Shown here piece after piece: positions 1-9,094 of a stretch of 64,000 nucleotides of DNA. The notes beneath the pieces are model-generated. The model did not search any database. It was not told the DNA's origin and was given only the letters and a program-made list of their open reading frames with translations. The first letter of the stretch is position 1. Each line of letters opens with the position of its first letter. The stretch is from Ferrovibrio terrae_A. Its GTDB lineage: Bacteria > Pseudomonadota > Alphaproteobacteria > Ferrovibrionales > Ferrovibrionaceae. Location: the NCBI RefSeq assembly GCF_943372915.1, contig NZ_CALSAN010000001.1, forward strand, positions 62,001-126,000, in the 5' to 3' direction. A program made the translations under genes and the position numbers.

Positions 1-612
1 ATTTCCGGCCGCTTCGGCGTCAGCTCCGGCCGCATCGACCTGAATGGCGAGGACATCACCGGGCTAAAGCCCTATGAAATCAACCGCCGCGGCCTGTCGC
101 GCAGCTTCCAGGTCACCAACATCTTCCCCAAGATGACGGTGTTCGAGAATGTGCGCTGTGCCGTGCTGTGGCATCTGGGCTACCGCTATTCCTTCTGGCA
201 CAACGTGCGCAAGCTCAGTGATGCCAATGACCGCGCCGATGCGATCCTGCAGCAGATCGGCCTGGGCGAGCGGGCGCAGTTCCCTGCCGGCATGCTGACC
301 TATGCCGAGCAGCGCGCGCTGGAAATCGGCATCACCATCGCCGGCGGTGCCGAGGTGGTGATGCTGGACGAGCCGACAGCAGGCATGAGCCGCTCGGAGA
401 CCGCGCATTTCGTCAACCTGATCCGCAAGGTGACCGAGGGCCGTACCCTGATCATGGTGGAGCATGACATGGGTGTGGTGTTCGATCTGGCGGATCGCAT
501 TTCCGTGCTGGTCTATGGCCAGATCATCGCCAGCGACACGCCGGAGAAGATCCGCGGCAACACGGCGGTGCAGGAGGCCTATCTGGGCCATGCCATGGAA
601 GCGGAGCACTGA
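1..612 (+). CDS. livG: Branched-chain amino acid ABC transporter ATPase LivG (5' end outside window)
   Basis: The reading frame is open from base 1, so the start and the Walker A loop lie to the left of the window; 203 residues are visible. They show the Q-loop region (SRSFQVTNIFPKMTV), a LivG-style signature LTYAEQRALEI, Walker B VVMLDEPTAGM and the switch histidine in MVEHDM. The family powers import of branched-chain amino acids or related amides together with LivF, two permeases and a periplasmic binding protein. The stop is followed two bases later by the start of the LivF-like ATPase, so the two are cotranscribed. The substrate cannot be read from the ATPase alone; urea or short-chain amides remain possible. 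Confidence 0.9.
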   Translation: MSGRFGVSSGRIDLNGEDITGLKPYEINRRGLSRSFQVTNIFPKMTVFENVRCAVLWHLGYRYSFWHNVRKLSDANDRADAILQQIGLGERAQFPAGMLTYAEQRALEIGITIAGGAEVVMLDEPTAGMSRSETAHFVNLIRKVTEGRTLIMVEHDMGVVFDLADRISVLVYGQIIASDTPEKIRGNTAVQEAYLGHAMEAEH

Positions 613-614
613 CC

Positions 615-1322
615 ATGACGGACTCCATGCTGCAAGTGCGCGACCTGCACGCCTATTACGGCAAGAGCCATATCCTGCATGGCGTGAGCTTCGACGTGAA
701 ACCGGGCGAGATCGTCTCGCTGCTCGGCCGCAACGGTGTCGGCCGCTCGACCACGATCAAGGCGATCATGGGCGATGTGTCGCCCCAGGGCTCGATTGTC
801 TTCAAGGGCCAGGAGATCGCCGGCCGCAAGCCGCATGAGATCGCCCGCCTCGGGCTGGGCTATGTGCCGGAGAACCGCGACATCTTCCCCGGCCTCACCG
901 TGCGCGAGAATCTCTATCTCGGGCAGAAGACCACCAAGGGCGGCGGGCGCTGGAGCATGCAGGACATGTTCGACATCTTCCCGCGCCTGGAAGAGCGCGC
1001 CGATACCCAGGCCGGCGTGCTGTCGGGCGGCGAGCAGCAGATGCTGACCATGTGCCGCACCCTGATGGGCGATCCAGACCTGGTGATGGTGGATGAGCCG
1101 ACCGAGGGGCTGTCGCCGATGATGGTGGAGAAGGTGGGCACCCTGCTGGAACGCATCGCGGCGCGCGGCGTGTCGATACTGCTGGTCGAGCAGAAGCTGA
1201 CCATCGCGCTCAGGATCTGCCAGCGGCTCTATGTGATGGGCCACGGCCATATGGTGTTCGAGGGCACGCCGCAGCAGCTGAAGGACAACGCCGCCATCCG
1301 CAAGGAATGGCTGGAAGTGTAA
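615..1322 (+). CDS. livF: Branched-chain amino acid ABC transporter ATPase LivF
   Basis: A 235-residue cytoplasmic ATPase of normal LivF length, two bases after the LivG-like gene. Signature LSGGEQQML, Walker B LVMVDEPTEGL and the switch residues LLVEQKL are intact. The Walker A loop reads GRNGVGRST at residues 38-46, so the usual invariant lysine is arginine (R44). As I recall the family, this variant occurs in some proteobacterial LivF-like proteins, so I treat it as natural rather than as decay. It should pair with LivG as an asymmetric ATPase dimer. It is the last gene of its operon: an 83-base gap without a strong hairpin precedes the next gene. Confidence 0.92.
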   Translation: MTDSMLQVRDLHAYYGKSHILHGVSFDVKPGEIVSLLGRNGVGRSTTIKAIMGDVSPQGSIVFKGQEIAGRKPHEIARLGLGYVPENRDIFPGLTVRENLYLGQKTTKGGGRWSMQDMFDIFPRLEERADTQAGVLSGGEQQMLTMCRTLMGDPDLVMVDEPTEGLSPMMVEKVGTLLERIAARGVSILLVEQKLTIALRICQRLYVMGHGHMVFEGTPQQLKDNAAIRKEWLEV

Positions 1323-1405
1323 CTTAAAGGTCGCAGATCAGGCTTGCGTTGCCGCCTGTGCGTGTATCAGACTAGACTCTGGCGTTCCCAGCAAAGGCCT
1401 GATCC

Positions 1406-2371
1406 ATGGATATCTCTCCTGCGACGATCGTACTGGTCGTTCTTGCCATTCTGGTCGTCGTCACCATTCTCGCCGGCGTCAAGACCGTGTCGCAGGGCCA
1501 GCAATGGACAGTCGAGCGGTTCGGCCGCTACACCCGCACGCTGACACCCGGCATTCACCTGATCATTCCCTATATCGAGCAGGTGGGTCACAAGATCTCG
1601 GTGATGGAGATCGTGCTGGAGATTCCGGAGCAGGAGGTCATCACCAAGGACAATGCCACGGTCACCGCCGACGGCATCGTCTTCTACCAGATTCTCGATG
1701 TGGTGAAGGCCGCCTATGAAGTGCAGAATCTGACCATCGCGCTCAGCACGCTGGCGATGACCAACGTGCGCGCCGTGATCGGCGCCATGGACCTGGATGA
1801 AGCCCTGTCACAGCGCGACCAGATCAACCGCCGGCTGCTGTCGGTGATTGATCAGGCCACATCGCCCTGGGGTGTCAAGGTGACACGCATCGAGCTGCGC
1901 AACATCCAGCCGCCGCAGAATCTGCTCGACGCCATGGGCAAGCAGATGACGGCCGAACGCAGCAAGCGCGCGGAAATCCTGGCCGCCGAAGGCGAGAAGC
2001 AGGCCGCCATCCTGCGCGCGGAGGGCCAGAAGCAGGCTGCCGTGCTGGAGGCCGAAGGCCGTCGCGATGCCGCCCAGCGCGATGCCGAAGCACGCGAGCG
2101 GCTGGCCGAGGCCGAGGCACGCGCGACCAAATCGGTCAGCGATGCGATCTCCGGCGGCAACATCGCCGCCATCAATTATTTCGTCGCGCAGAAATATATC
2201 GAGGCCTTCGCCAAGCTGGCCGAAAGCCCGAACCAGAAAATGATCATGATGCCGATGGAAGCCACCGGCATCGTTGCCAGCCTGGCCGGCATCGCCGAAC
2301 TGGCCAAGGAAGCCCAGGGCCGCGCTGCCACCGCCATGCCGCCCAAACCCTGGGGCGAACCGAAAGCATGA
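1406..2371 (+). CDS. qmcA: SPFH-domain membrane protein, QmcA/stomatin-like
   Basis: A 321-residue protein with one N-terminal membrane segment (about residues 7-28), an SPFH/Band-7 domain (about 30-190) and a long charged, alanine-rich helix with repeated AEG-K-QAA units (about 185-240) typical of QmcA/YbbK oligomerisation. The family forms ring- or cage-like assemblies in membrane microdomains and often associates with the FtsH protease or with NfeD proteins. The start at 1406 has AAAGG upstream. The next gene is NfeD-like, ten bases downstream, which is the classical two-gene arrangement. Function in this organism is inferred only from family. Confidence 0.92.
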   Translation: MDISPATIVLVVLAILVVVTILAGVKTVSQGQQWTVERFGRYTRTLTPGIHLIIPYIEQVGHKISVMEIVLEIPEQEVITKDNATVTADGIVFYQILDVVKAAYEVQNLTIALSTLAMTNVRAVIGAMDLDEALSQRDQINRRLLSVIDQATSPWGVKVTRIELRNIQPPQNLLDAMGKQMTAERSKRAEILAAEGEKQAAILRAEGQKQAAVLEAEGRRDAAQRDAEARERLAEAEARATKSVSDAISGGNIAAINYFVAQKYIEAFAKLAESPNQKMIMMPMEATGIVASLAGIAELAKEAQGRAATAMPPKPWGEPKA

Positions 2372-2381
2372 GGCACTGACC

Positions 2382-2816
2382 ATGCCATTTACTCTGCTCG
2401 CCTGGCACTGGCTGGCGGCCGGCCTGATTCTGGTGGTGCTGGAAGTCGTGGTCTCTGGCAACATCCTGATCTGGCTCGGCCTGCCTGCCCTGGCCGTCGG
2501 CGCCATCCTGCTCGCAGTCCCAGAGCTGTCGCTCGCCATGCAGCTGGGTCTTTATGGCATCCTGGCCGTGCTGGCTCTGGGCTGCGGCCTGCTGCTGCGC
2601 CGTCGTCGCAGCACCGGCGAGCAAACCGTCAATACCGGCACAGCCCGCCTGATCGGCCAGCATGCCGTGTTGTCCAGCGCACTGCAGGCCGGGCGTGGCG
2701 AGATTCAGCTGGGCGATAGTTTCTGGCCGGTCAGCGGCCCAGATCTTCCAGCCGGCACAGAAGTGGTGATCGTTGCCGCCGATGGCGTTGTGCTGCAGGT
2801 GGAGCCGAAAGCGTGA
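2382..2816 (+). CDS. NfeD-like membrane protein (YbbJ type)
   Basis: The 144-residue protein starts at the ATG at 2382, ten bases after the qmcA stop; longer in-frame extensions would overlap qmcA. Residues about 5-70 form two or three hydrophobic helices ending in a basic run (LLLRRRR), followed by an OB-fold-like tail with GTARLIGQHA and the end pattern VVIVAADGVVLQVEP. This is the short NfeD/YbbJ form, a partner of SPFH proteins in membrane quality control. It converges with gdx, only ten bases separating the two stops. Confidence 0.88.
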   Translation: MPFTLLAWHWLAAGLILVVLEVVVSGNILIWLGLPALAVGAILLAVPELSLAMQLGLYGILAVLALGCGLLLRRRRSTGEQTVNTGTARLIGQHAVLSSALQAGRGEIQLGDSFWPVSGPDLPAGTEVVIVAADGVVLQVEPKA

Positions 2817-2826
2817 CCCGGCCGGC

Positions 2827-3147
2827 CTAAACCTCCGTCACCAGCTTCAGCCCGACGATGCCGGCCACGATCATGCCGATGCAGGCGAGCCGCAGCAGCG
2901 CCGCGCTTTCCCCGAACAGAACGATGCCGAGCACCACGGTGCCGATGGTGCCGATACCGGTCCATACCGCGTAAGCCGTGCCCAGCGGCAGGGTCTTCAG
3001 CGCCAGGCCGAGCAGGAACAGGCTGACCACCATCGCGCTGACGGTGCCCACCGTGGGCCACAGGCGGGTGAAGCCATCGGTGTATTTCAGGCCGACCGCC
3101 CAGCCCACTTCGGCCAGACCGGCGAACAGCAGTATGATCCATGCCAT
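2827..3147 (-). CDS. gdx: Guanidinium exporter Gdx (SugE subfamily of small multidrug resistance proteins)
   Basis: A 106-residue, four-helix membrane protein starting at MAWIILLFAGLAEVGWAVGL, with the essential glutamate E13 in the first helix and the SugE-type motif TLPLGTAYAVWTGIG in the third. Members of this branch work as antiparallel dimers exchanging guanidinium for protons. The start at 3147 has AAGGGA upstream. The assignment to Gdx rather than to a multidrug exporter is strongly supported by the guanidine-II riboswitch directly upstream (3172-3222). It is probably a single-gene unit, since the PAS gene upstream ends at 3280 and the riboswitch lies between them. Confidence 0.95.
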   Translation of the reverse strand: MAWIILLFAGLAEVGWAVGLKYTDGFTRLWPTVGTVSAMVVSLFLLGLALKTLPLGTAYAVWTGIGTIGTVVLGIVLFGESAALLRLACIGMIVAGIVGLKLVTEV

Positions 3148-3171
3148 GGCGAATGATCCCTTCGCGCAAAC

Positions 3172-3222
3172 GGCAGGGTCGTCCCTGCCTCCAGCCAAAC
3201 GTGCCAAACCAGGTCGTCCCGG
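3172..3222 (-). promoter_or_regulatory. Guanidine-II (mini-ykkC) riboswitch upstream of gdx
   Basis: Read on the minus strand there are two stem-loops, each with an ACGA tetraloop. The distal one has arms CCGGG/CCTGG (3222-3218 with 3213-3209, one G-U pair). The proximal one has arms GGCAGGG/CCCTGCC (3189-3183 with 3178-3172, seven pairs). A 19-base linker separates them and the gdx start codon is 24 bases further down. Two ACGR-loop hairpins in tandem are the defining feature of the guanidine-II class, and gdx/sugE is its typical target. It probably acts on translation by exposing the ribosome site AAGGGA when guanidine is bound. Confidence 0.9.
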
Positions 3223-3279
3223 CAGGCCTGATATGGCGCAGTGTTGCGCGGGTGGCAAGAACCACCGACCGGTGACGGA

Positions 3280-3804
3280 TCAGCCGACGCGCGGCGCGGT
3301 CATGATCTGCGCGGACAGCAGCATGTCGGGGGTCTCGCCATCGCGGGCCAGCGGCAGAATCAACCCCTCGAAATTGGCCGACATGCCGGTGGCGGTGATT
3401 CCGCTGACGCTCGCCCAGAGTGGCTGACGCGCCTGCACCGCCTGCAGATAGGCAGCATGGGCGCGCAGCGCAAAATGCGGATCGGGATGTTCGTCGAGGA
3501 ACCGGCCGGTGAGATCGAAACCGCGATACAGCGTCACCGCGCTGCCGAACAGCCGGTAGCGGAACCGCAAACCGATCTCGGCCTCGACAATGTCGAGCAG
3601 AAAAAGGTGGCCGAGCAGATAATGCAATTCCTCCGGATGGAAATTGGCGCGCGACGGCAGGCTGCGGGTGGCGCGCCAGCCATCCCATGTCTGCAGCAAC
3701 TGACGCAGGCGGGGATCGACAATCTTCGCCATCACCTGATCCGGTGCCGCACAAAGTACACCGTGCACGTCGGTCAGCGGTCGCGTAGCCAGCTCCACGG
3801 TCAT
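3280..3804 (-). CDS. PAS domain protein of the PAS_5 family
   Basis: A 174-residue soluble protein. The start at 3804 (MTVELATRPL) is chosen because longer versions run into the chemoreceptor gene upstream. Residues about 20-150 match the PAS_5 pattern: an acidic helix with W at the start (LLQTWDGWRATRSLPSR), a LDIVEAE strand, the core RFRYRLFGSAV and GFDLTGRFLDE, ending in ILPLARDG. There is no output domain. Such proteins are common in Rhodospirillales; their ligands and partners are largely unknown. The gene begins 28 bases after the chemoreceptor stop, so it is likely expressed with it. Two further PAS_5 genes lie at 30620 and 31227. Confidence 0.82.
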   Translation of the reverse strand: MTVELATRPLTDVHGVLCAAPDQVMAKIVDPRLRQLLQTWDGWRATRSLPSRANFHPEELHYLLGHLFLLDIVEAEIGLRFRYRLFGSAVTLYRGFDLTGRFLDEHPDPHFALRAHAAYLQAVQARQPLWASVSGITATGMSANFEGLILPLARDGETPDMLLSAQIMTAPRVG

Positions 3805-3832
3805 ATCCTTCTCTAGGGCCGGGATGACCCGC

Positions 3833-6322
3833 TCAGAATTCCTGCCAGTCGTCGTCACCACCGGCGGGAGCCGGGGCCGGCCTGGCTGCAGGGGCTGGCG
3901 CAGGTTTCGGTGCCGCTTTTGCCGCCGGCTTGGCGGCCGTCGCAACCGGATGCAGCGCCGGTTTGGCGACCGGCCTGACAGCAGCCGGTTTCGCCACTGC
4001 AATCGGCGCTGCGGGTGAACGCACCGCCGCATCGCCGCCGGTCTTGAAGAAGCCGACCAGGCCAGACAATTCACCGGCCTGGTTGGCCAGATTCTGCGCC
4101 GAGGCCGAGGTCTCTTCCACCAGGGCGCCGTTGCGCTGGGTCATCTCGTCCATATTGCCGACGGCTGTGTTGATCTGCTCCAGGCCGGTAGCCTGTTCGC
4201 GCGAGGCGGCGGCGATTTCAGCGACGATATCCGACACCTTCTTGATCGCGGTGACGATCTCGGTGAGCGAAGCACCGGTGCGGCCGACCAGATCGGCACC
4301 GGTTTTCACCTGGCTGTTCGATTCCTGGATCAGCGCCTTGATGTCCTTCGATGCATTGGCCGAACGTTGCGCCAGCGCGCGCACCTCCTGTGCCACCACG
4401 GCAAAGCCCTTGCCGGCCTCACCGGCACGGGCCGCTTCCACGCTCGCATTGAGTGCCAGCAGATTGGTCTGGAACGCGATTTCATCGATCAGCCCGACGA
4501 TATCGGAAATCTTCTTGGCGCTGGACTCGATCTGGGTGACCGCAGTGACGGCCTCGGCCACCACGCTGCCGCCCTTTTCGGCGGTATCGCGCGCTGCGAC
4601 CGCCAGCTGGTTGGCAGCCTGCGCATTATCGGCATTCTGTTTCACGGTCGCCGTGATCTCATGCATCGAGGCGGCGGTCTCCTCGATCGAGGCGGCCTGG
4701 GCTTCCGTGCGGCTGGCCAGGTCCTGGCTGCCGGTGGAAATCTCGCCCGAAGCATCGCGCACCGTATTCGCGCTTTCACCCAGACGCGCGGCGAAATCGC
4801 GCAGCCGCGTCACGGTCTCGCGGGCGGCATCGGCGAGGCTGCCGAAGGCGCCCTGATACTGGCCCGATGTCGTGATGGTCAGATCGCCCTCGCTCAGACC
4901 GCGCAAGACCCGGCCGAGATCGGCCAGCACGCCCTGCAGGGTATCGGCCAGGCCATTCATCTGCTGCGACAGGTCGCGGAACACGCCATCCTTGCCGGCC
5001 AGATCGATACGGCGCGAGACGTCGCCGGCACCGATGGCGATGCAGAATTGCGCAATCTCGCGGCTGATCGCCGCTTCGCTGTCACGCTGTTCAGTCATGC
5101 GGACACGGTCCGCCTCGGCACGCCCGCGCTCATCGGCTTCCAGCCGGGTTTTTTCTTCCGCATTACGCTGGAAAATGCCCAGCGCTTTGGCCATGTCGCC
5201 GATTTCGTCACTGCGATCGCCATAGCCGATCTGGGCTGTATGGCCCTCGGCAATACGCGTCATCGTCGCCGTCATCGAACCCAGCGGGCTGACGACGCGG
5301 CGCAGGAAGAAGATCGCGCCGCCCAGCAGCAACAGCAGCGCGGCCAGGATCACGCCGCCCTGAATCATCAGTGCCTGTGTGCGCTGGGCAATCAGATTGT
5401 CGGCAATCCGCAGCGCCTCAGTCACGGCGGCGTCGCGCAGGAAGCCGGCGAAATAGAGCTGCGGATTATGGCGAGCACGGAATTCGGCAACCGTGAACGG
5501 CCATTGGCCGCCCTTGTCGCTGCCGGCAAGGATCTCGTCATACATGCCGGGAATGGTCTTGAAATAGGCCTGATAGGTCTTGTCGACCTCGGCCTTCAGC
5601 GCCGGCGAGGCGTCGATCATCTGCATCGTCATGGTGACGCGATCCCACAGCGCAGCGATGCGCCCGTTGAAATCGTGGTAACGCAGCAGAACTTCAGGCG
5701 GGATCGGCTTGCCCGACACGATCACATTGGTCATTGGCGTGGCGCGCGCGCTGCCGGTGGCGCGCAGGTCGGCGGCCAGTCGCGCCACCACCATAGTCGC
5801 CGCGACATCGGAATCGGCCTGGCTGATCGCGGCATCATGGGCATTCAGCGCCGGCGTCATGCTGCCGACCAGATCGATAAAGGCCTGGGCATAGCCGCGC
5901 AGCACATCCTGCGGGCGCTCGGGCAGCGGCCGGACAAGGGCGGCATCCACCTTTTTGCGCCAGTCGAGCACCGTGGCCTGGGCCTGTTCGATCCGCCGCA
6001 GGTCGACCGCCGGATGCTGCAGCGCGCGCGCCTGAGCCAGCAGGGTCTTGAAAGCCTCATCCGTGGCGGCGCGCGGCTTGGCAAGGGTGTCGGATTTCGG
6101 ATCGCCGATCCTGGCCTCAAACAGCGCGGCATTGTCGGCGCCGCGTTCAATACCGATCAGCTCGTTGGTCCGCATCAGCGAACCCTGCATCTCCGCGAGC
6201 CCGCGTGCCATGACAGCGCTCTGCCGGTCGTTAAAGGCTTCGCGGATCATCACGCCGGTCACGCCCAGCACGATCACAGCGATCAGCAGCATGAGAATCA
6301 TGAAACTGTTACGGATACGCAT
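3833..6322 (-). CDS. Methyl-accepting chemotaxis protein (copy 1 of tandem pair)
   Basis: 829 residues: membrane helix about 7-29, an all-helical periplasmic sensor about 30-315, second helix about 318-340, HAMP about 341-392, a second HAMP-like segment about 418-515, and the methyl-accepting signalling domain about 530-760 with the conserved hairpin tip EIAFQTNLLALNASVEAARA. A long Pro/Ala/Lys linker leads to the C-terminal GGDDDWQEF, whose WQEF is a likely CheR/CheB tether pentapeptide. The sensor type is unidentified. It lies 71 bases downstream of an equally long paralogue and upstream of a PAS_5 gene on the same strand. No other chemotaxis gene is in the window. Confidence 0.95.
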   Translation of the reverse strand: MRIRNSFMILMLLIAVIVLGVTGVMIREAFNDRQSAVMARGLAEMQGSLMRTNELIGIERGADNAALFEARIGDPKSDTLAKPRAATDEAFKTLLAQARALQHPAVDLRRIEQAQATVLDWRKKVDAALVRPLPERPQDVLRGYAQAFIDLVGSMTPALNAHDAAISQADSDVAATMVVARLAADLRATGSARATPMTNVIVSGKPIPPEVLLRYHDFNGRIAALWDRVTMTMQMIDASPALKAEVDKTYQAYFKTIPGMYDEILAGSDKGGQWPFTVAEFRARHNPQLYFAGFLRDAAVTEALRIADNLIAQRTQALMIQGGVILAALLLLLGGAIFFLRRVVSPLGSMTATMTRIAEGHTAQIGYGDRSDEIGDMAKALGIFQRNAEEKTRLEADERGRAEADRVRMTEQRDSEAAISREIAQFCIAIGAGDVSRRIDLAGKDGVFRDLSQQMNGLADTLQGVLADLGRVLRGLSEGDLTITTSGQYQGAFGSLADAARETVTRLRDFAARLGESANTVRDASGEISTGSQDLASRTEAQAASIEETAASMHEITATVKQNADNAQAANQLAVAARDTAEKGGSVVAEAVTAVTQIESSAKKISDIVGLIDEIAFQTNLLALNASVEAARAGEAGKGFAVVAQEVRALAQRSANASKDIKALIQESNSQVKTGADLVGRTGASLTEIVTAIKKVSDIVAEIAAASREQATGLEQINTAVGNMDEMTQRNGALVEETSASAQNLANQAGELSGLVGFFKTGGDAAVRSPAAPIAVAKPAAVRPVAKPALHPVATAAKPAAKAAPKPAPAPAARPAPAPAGGDDDWQEF

Positions 6323-6393
6323 GGGAAATCCCCCTTAACATGCTTGCCGGTATGCAGGCCGGCCTGTTGTTTCGTGACGGCGCTGGCGCCCGA

Positions 6394-8883
6394 TCAGAAT
6401 TCCTGCCAGTCGTCGTCACCACCGGCGGGCGCCGGGGCCGGCCTAGCTGCAGTAGCCGGTGCGGGTTTCGGCGCCGGTTTTGCCGCCGGCTTGGCGGCCG
6501 TCCCAGCCGGTTTCACCGCTGCAGCGGCAGGTGCGGTTCGAACCACCGGAGCTGCAGCCGGTTTTGCTGCGACCGGGGCAGCGGCGGTCGTGCCGCCGCC
6601 CAGCTTGAAGAAGCCGACGAGTTCGGCGAGCTGACGGCCCTGATCAGCGAGCGACTGCGCCGACGCCGAGGTCTCTTCCACCAGGGCGCCGTTGCGCTGG
6701 GTCATCTCGTCCATGCTGCCCACGGCGGTGTTGATCTGCTCCAGGCCGGTGGCCTGTTCGCGCGAGGCCGCCGCAATCTCGGCGACGATATCCGAGACCT
6801 TCTTGATCGCCGTGACGATCTCGGTCAGCGAGGCGCCGGTCTGGTTCACCAGCGCCGCGCCGGTTTTCACCTGGGCGTTGGATTCGGTGATCAGCGCCTT
6901 GATGTCCTTGGATGCGTTGGCCGAGCGTTGCGCCAGCGCACGCACTTCCTGCGCCACCACGGCAAAGCCCTTGCCGGCTTCGCCGGCACGGGCCGCCTCG
7001 ACCGACGCATTGAGCGCCAGCAGGTTGGTCTGGAAGGCGATCTCGTCGATCAGCGATACGATATCGGAAATCCGGCGCGCACTCTCCTCGATCTGGGTGA
7101 CGGCGGTGACCGCATTGGCCACCACGCTGCCGCCCTTTTCGGCCGTATCACGCGCCGCCACCGCCAGCTGGTTCGCAGCCTGGGCGTTATCGGCATTCTG
7201 TTTCACCGTGGTGGTGATCTCGTGCATCGAGGCGGCGGTTTCCTCAATCGAGGCGGCCTGTGATTCGGTGCGTTGCGCCAGATCCTGGCTGCCCGACGAA
7301 ATCTCCGCGGAAGCCGTGCGCACCGTCTGGCTGCTTTCGCCCAGCTTGCCGGCGAAATCGCGCAGCTGCGACACGGTCTCGCGTGCCGCTTCGGCCAGTT
7401 CACCGAAGGCGCCCTTGTACTGACCCGAGGCCGTGGCAGTCAGATCGCCATGGCTCAGGCCGCGCAGCACGCGCCCCAGATCGCCCAGCACATTCTGCAA
7501 CGTATCGGCCAGGCCATTCATCTGCTGCGACAGATCAGCAAACACGCCCTCCTTGCCGGCCATGTCGATGCGGCGCGATACATCGCCATCGCCCACGGCG
7601 GTGCAGAACTGGGCGATTTCGCGGCTGATCGCCGCCTCGTTTTCGCGCTGCTCGGCCATGCGGGCACGCTCGGCCTCCGCACGGTTGCGCTCGTCGGCTT
7701 CCATGCGGGTCTTTTCATCGGCGTTGCGCTGGAAAATGCCCAGTGCCTTGGCCATGTCGCCGATCTCATCCGTGCGGTCGCGATAGCCAATTTCCGCCGA
7801 CTGGCCTTCGGCGATACGGGTCATGGTACCGGTCATCGATCCCAGCGGGCTAACCACGCGGCGCACAAAGAAGATGGTGCCAGTCACGAGCAGCAGCACG
7901 GCCAGAGCGGCCAGACCGACCTCGATCATCATATGCCGGGTGCGTTCGGCAATCAGGACATCGGCAACGCGCAGGGCATCGGAAATCGCCGCATCGCGCA
8001 GATAACCGGCGGTGTAGAGCAACGGATTCTGCTTGGCGCGGAAATCCGTCATGGTGAAGGGATAGGGCTCGCCCTTTTCACTCGCTGCACGGATCGCCGC
8101 ATACATCGGCGGCAGGGTTTCATAGAAGGCCTTGCGAGCTTCCTCCACCTTGGCCTTCAGCTCGGGCGAAGGATCCAGCGATTCCAGCCCCATGGTGATG
8201 CGGGCCCAGATCGCATCGACCTTGCCGCTCTGCTCAGACAGCAAACTGGCGGTGGCCGGCGGAATCGGCTTGCCGGACGCAACGACATTCACCGTGGTGG
8301 TGCCGCGCACGCTGGCCTCGGCGCGCATATCGGCAGCCAGACGAGCCAGTTCCATCGGTCCGGAGACATCTTCATCGGCACGGCTGATCGCCGCACCGAT
8401 CGCATTCAGCAGCGGCACCGTATCGGTGACCACCTTGGTCAGCGCCGGCACATAGCCGTTCATCACATCGGCGGGACGCTCGGCCATCGGCCTGGACAGC
8501 GCAGCTTCGGTGCGCTTGCGCCAGTCGTCCAATGTCGCCTTCATCGCCTGGATACGGCGGATATCAATGGCAGGATGGCCCGAGGCCTGAGCCGCAGCCA
8601 GCGCGGCGGCAATGGTGTCGTCAGTGGTCTTGCGCGGCTTGGCGATGAAGTCGTTATTCGCATCCATCGTCTTGTCGTCGCGCAGCGCGGCGTTATAGGC
8701 GCCACGCTCGATGCCGAGCAGTTCGACGATGCGGAGAAGCTCGCCCTGCGTGGCAGCGAGGCCACGGGCGACGACGGCGTTCTGCCGGTCCTGATAGGCA
8801 TCGTTGATAATCTGCCCGGCCAAGCCGAGCACGATGACACCGATGACGGCAACGAAAACGAGAAAACTGGCACGAATGCGCAT
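6394..8883 (-). CDS. Methyl-accepting chemotaxis protein (copy 2 of tandem pair)
   Basis: 829 residues, the same length and architecture as its downstream neighbour: membrane helices near 7-29 and 318-340, a divergent helical periplasmic sensor, two HAMP-type segments, the signalling domain with tip EIAFQTNLLALNASVEAARA, a Pro/Ala-rich linker and the tether end GGDDDWQEF. The cytoplasmic half is almost the same as copy 1, while the sensor differs clearly (for example RGAYNAALRD against RGADNAALFE), which suggests duplication followed by change of ligand. It is the first gene of the probable operon copy 2, copy 1, PAS_5 protein. The ligand is unknown. Confidence 0.95.
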   Translation of the reverse strand: MRIRASFLVFVAVIGVIVLGLAGQIINDAYQDRQNAVVARGLAATQGELLRIVELLGIERGAYNAALRDDKTMDANNDFIAKPRKTTDDTIAAALAAAQASGHPAIDIRRIQAMKATLDDWRKRTEAALSRPMAERPADVMNGYVPALTKVVTDTVPLLNAIGAAISRADEDVSGPMELARLAADMRAEASVRGTTTVNVVASGKPIPPATASLLSEQSGKVDAIWARITMGLESLDPSPELKAKVEEARKAFYETLPPMYAAIRAASEKGEPYPFTMTDFRAKQNPLLYTAGYLRDAAISDALRVADVLIAERTRHMMIEVGLAALAVLLLVTGTIFFVRRVVSPLGSMTGTMTRIAEGQSAEIGYRDRTDEIGDMAKALGIFQRNADEKTRMEADERNRAEAERARMAEQRENEAAISREIAQFCTAVGDGDVSRRIDMAGKEGVFADLSQQMNGLADTLQNVLGDLGRVLRGLSHGDLTATASGQYKGAFGELAEAARETVSQLRDFAGKLGESSQTVRTASAEISSGSQDLAQRTESQAASIEETAASMHEITTTVKQNADNAQAANQLAVAARDTAEKGGSVVANAVTAVTQIEESARRISDIVSLIDEIAFQTNLLALNASVEAARAGEAGKGFAVVAQEVRALAQRSANASKDIKALITESNAQVKTGAALVNQTGASLTEIVTAIKKVSDIVAEIAAASREQATGLEQINTAVGSMDEMTQRNGALVEETSASAQSLADQGRQLAELVGFFKLGGGTTAAAPVAAKPAAAPVVRTAPAAAAVKPAGTAAKPAAKPAPKPAPATAARPAPAPAGGDDDWQEF

Positions 8884-9094
8884 GACGATTCCCCTGCAGG
8901 CCCAACGGACGGGCTTGTTCCTTTGCAGGGACCATAGCCGAAGCTCTGGGCACGGCCTAAGCGCGATTTTCGCAGGTTACCGGGAATTAATACCGGACGC
9001 TGGTGGCGCAATGCGGTCCTGCGCGCATAGGGCGAAGTCCCCTGCCGCTGTCTGTCATCCGAATACTGACGACGAGGCGATGTGCCTGAGGCAG

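Larger units (their letters stand above)
3833..8883. repeat. Tandem gene duplication (two chemoreceptor genes)
   Basis: The two receptor genes form a direct repeat of about 2.5 kb units. Their last 36 coding bases (3833-3868 and 6394-6429 on the plus strand) are the same base for base, and long near-matching blocks cover the HAMP and signalling regions. The periplasmic parts differ. This makes the pair a likely site of recombination and of assembly collapse. Confidence 0.85.

Noticed and set aside
4367..8937. Very long plus-strand reading frames opposite the chemoreceptors
   Set aside because: They are antisense to two unmistakable receptor genes and encode nothing recognisable; GC-rich DNA often leaves such frames open.
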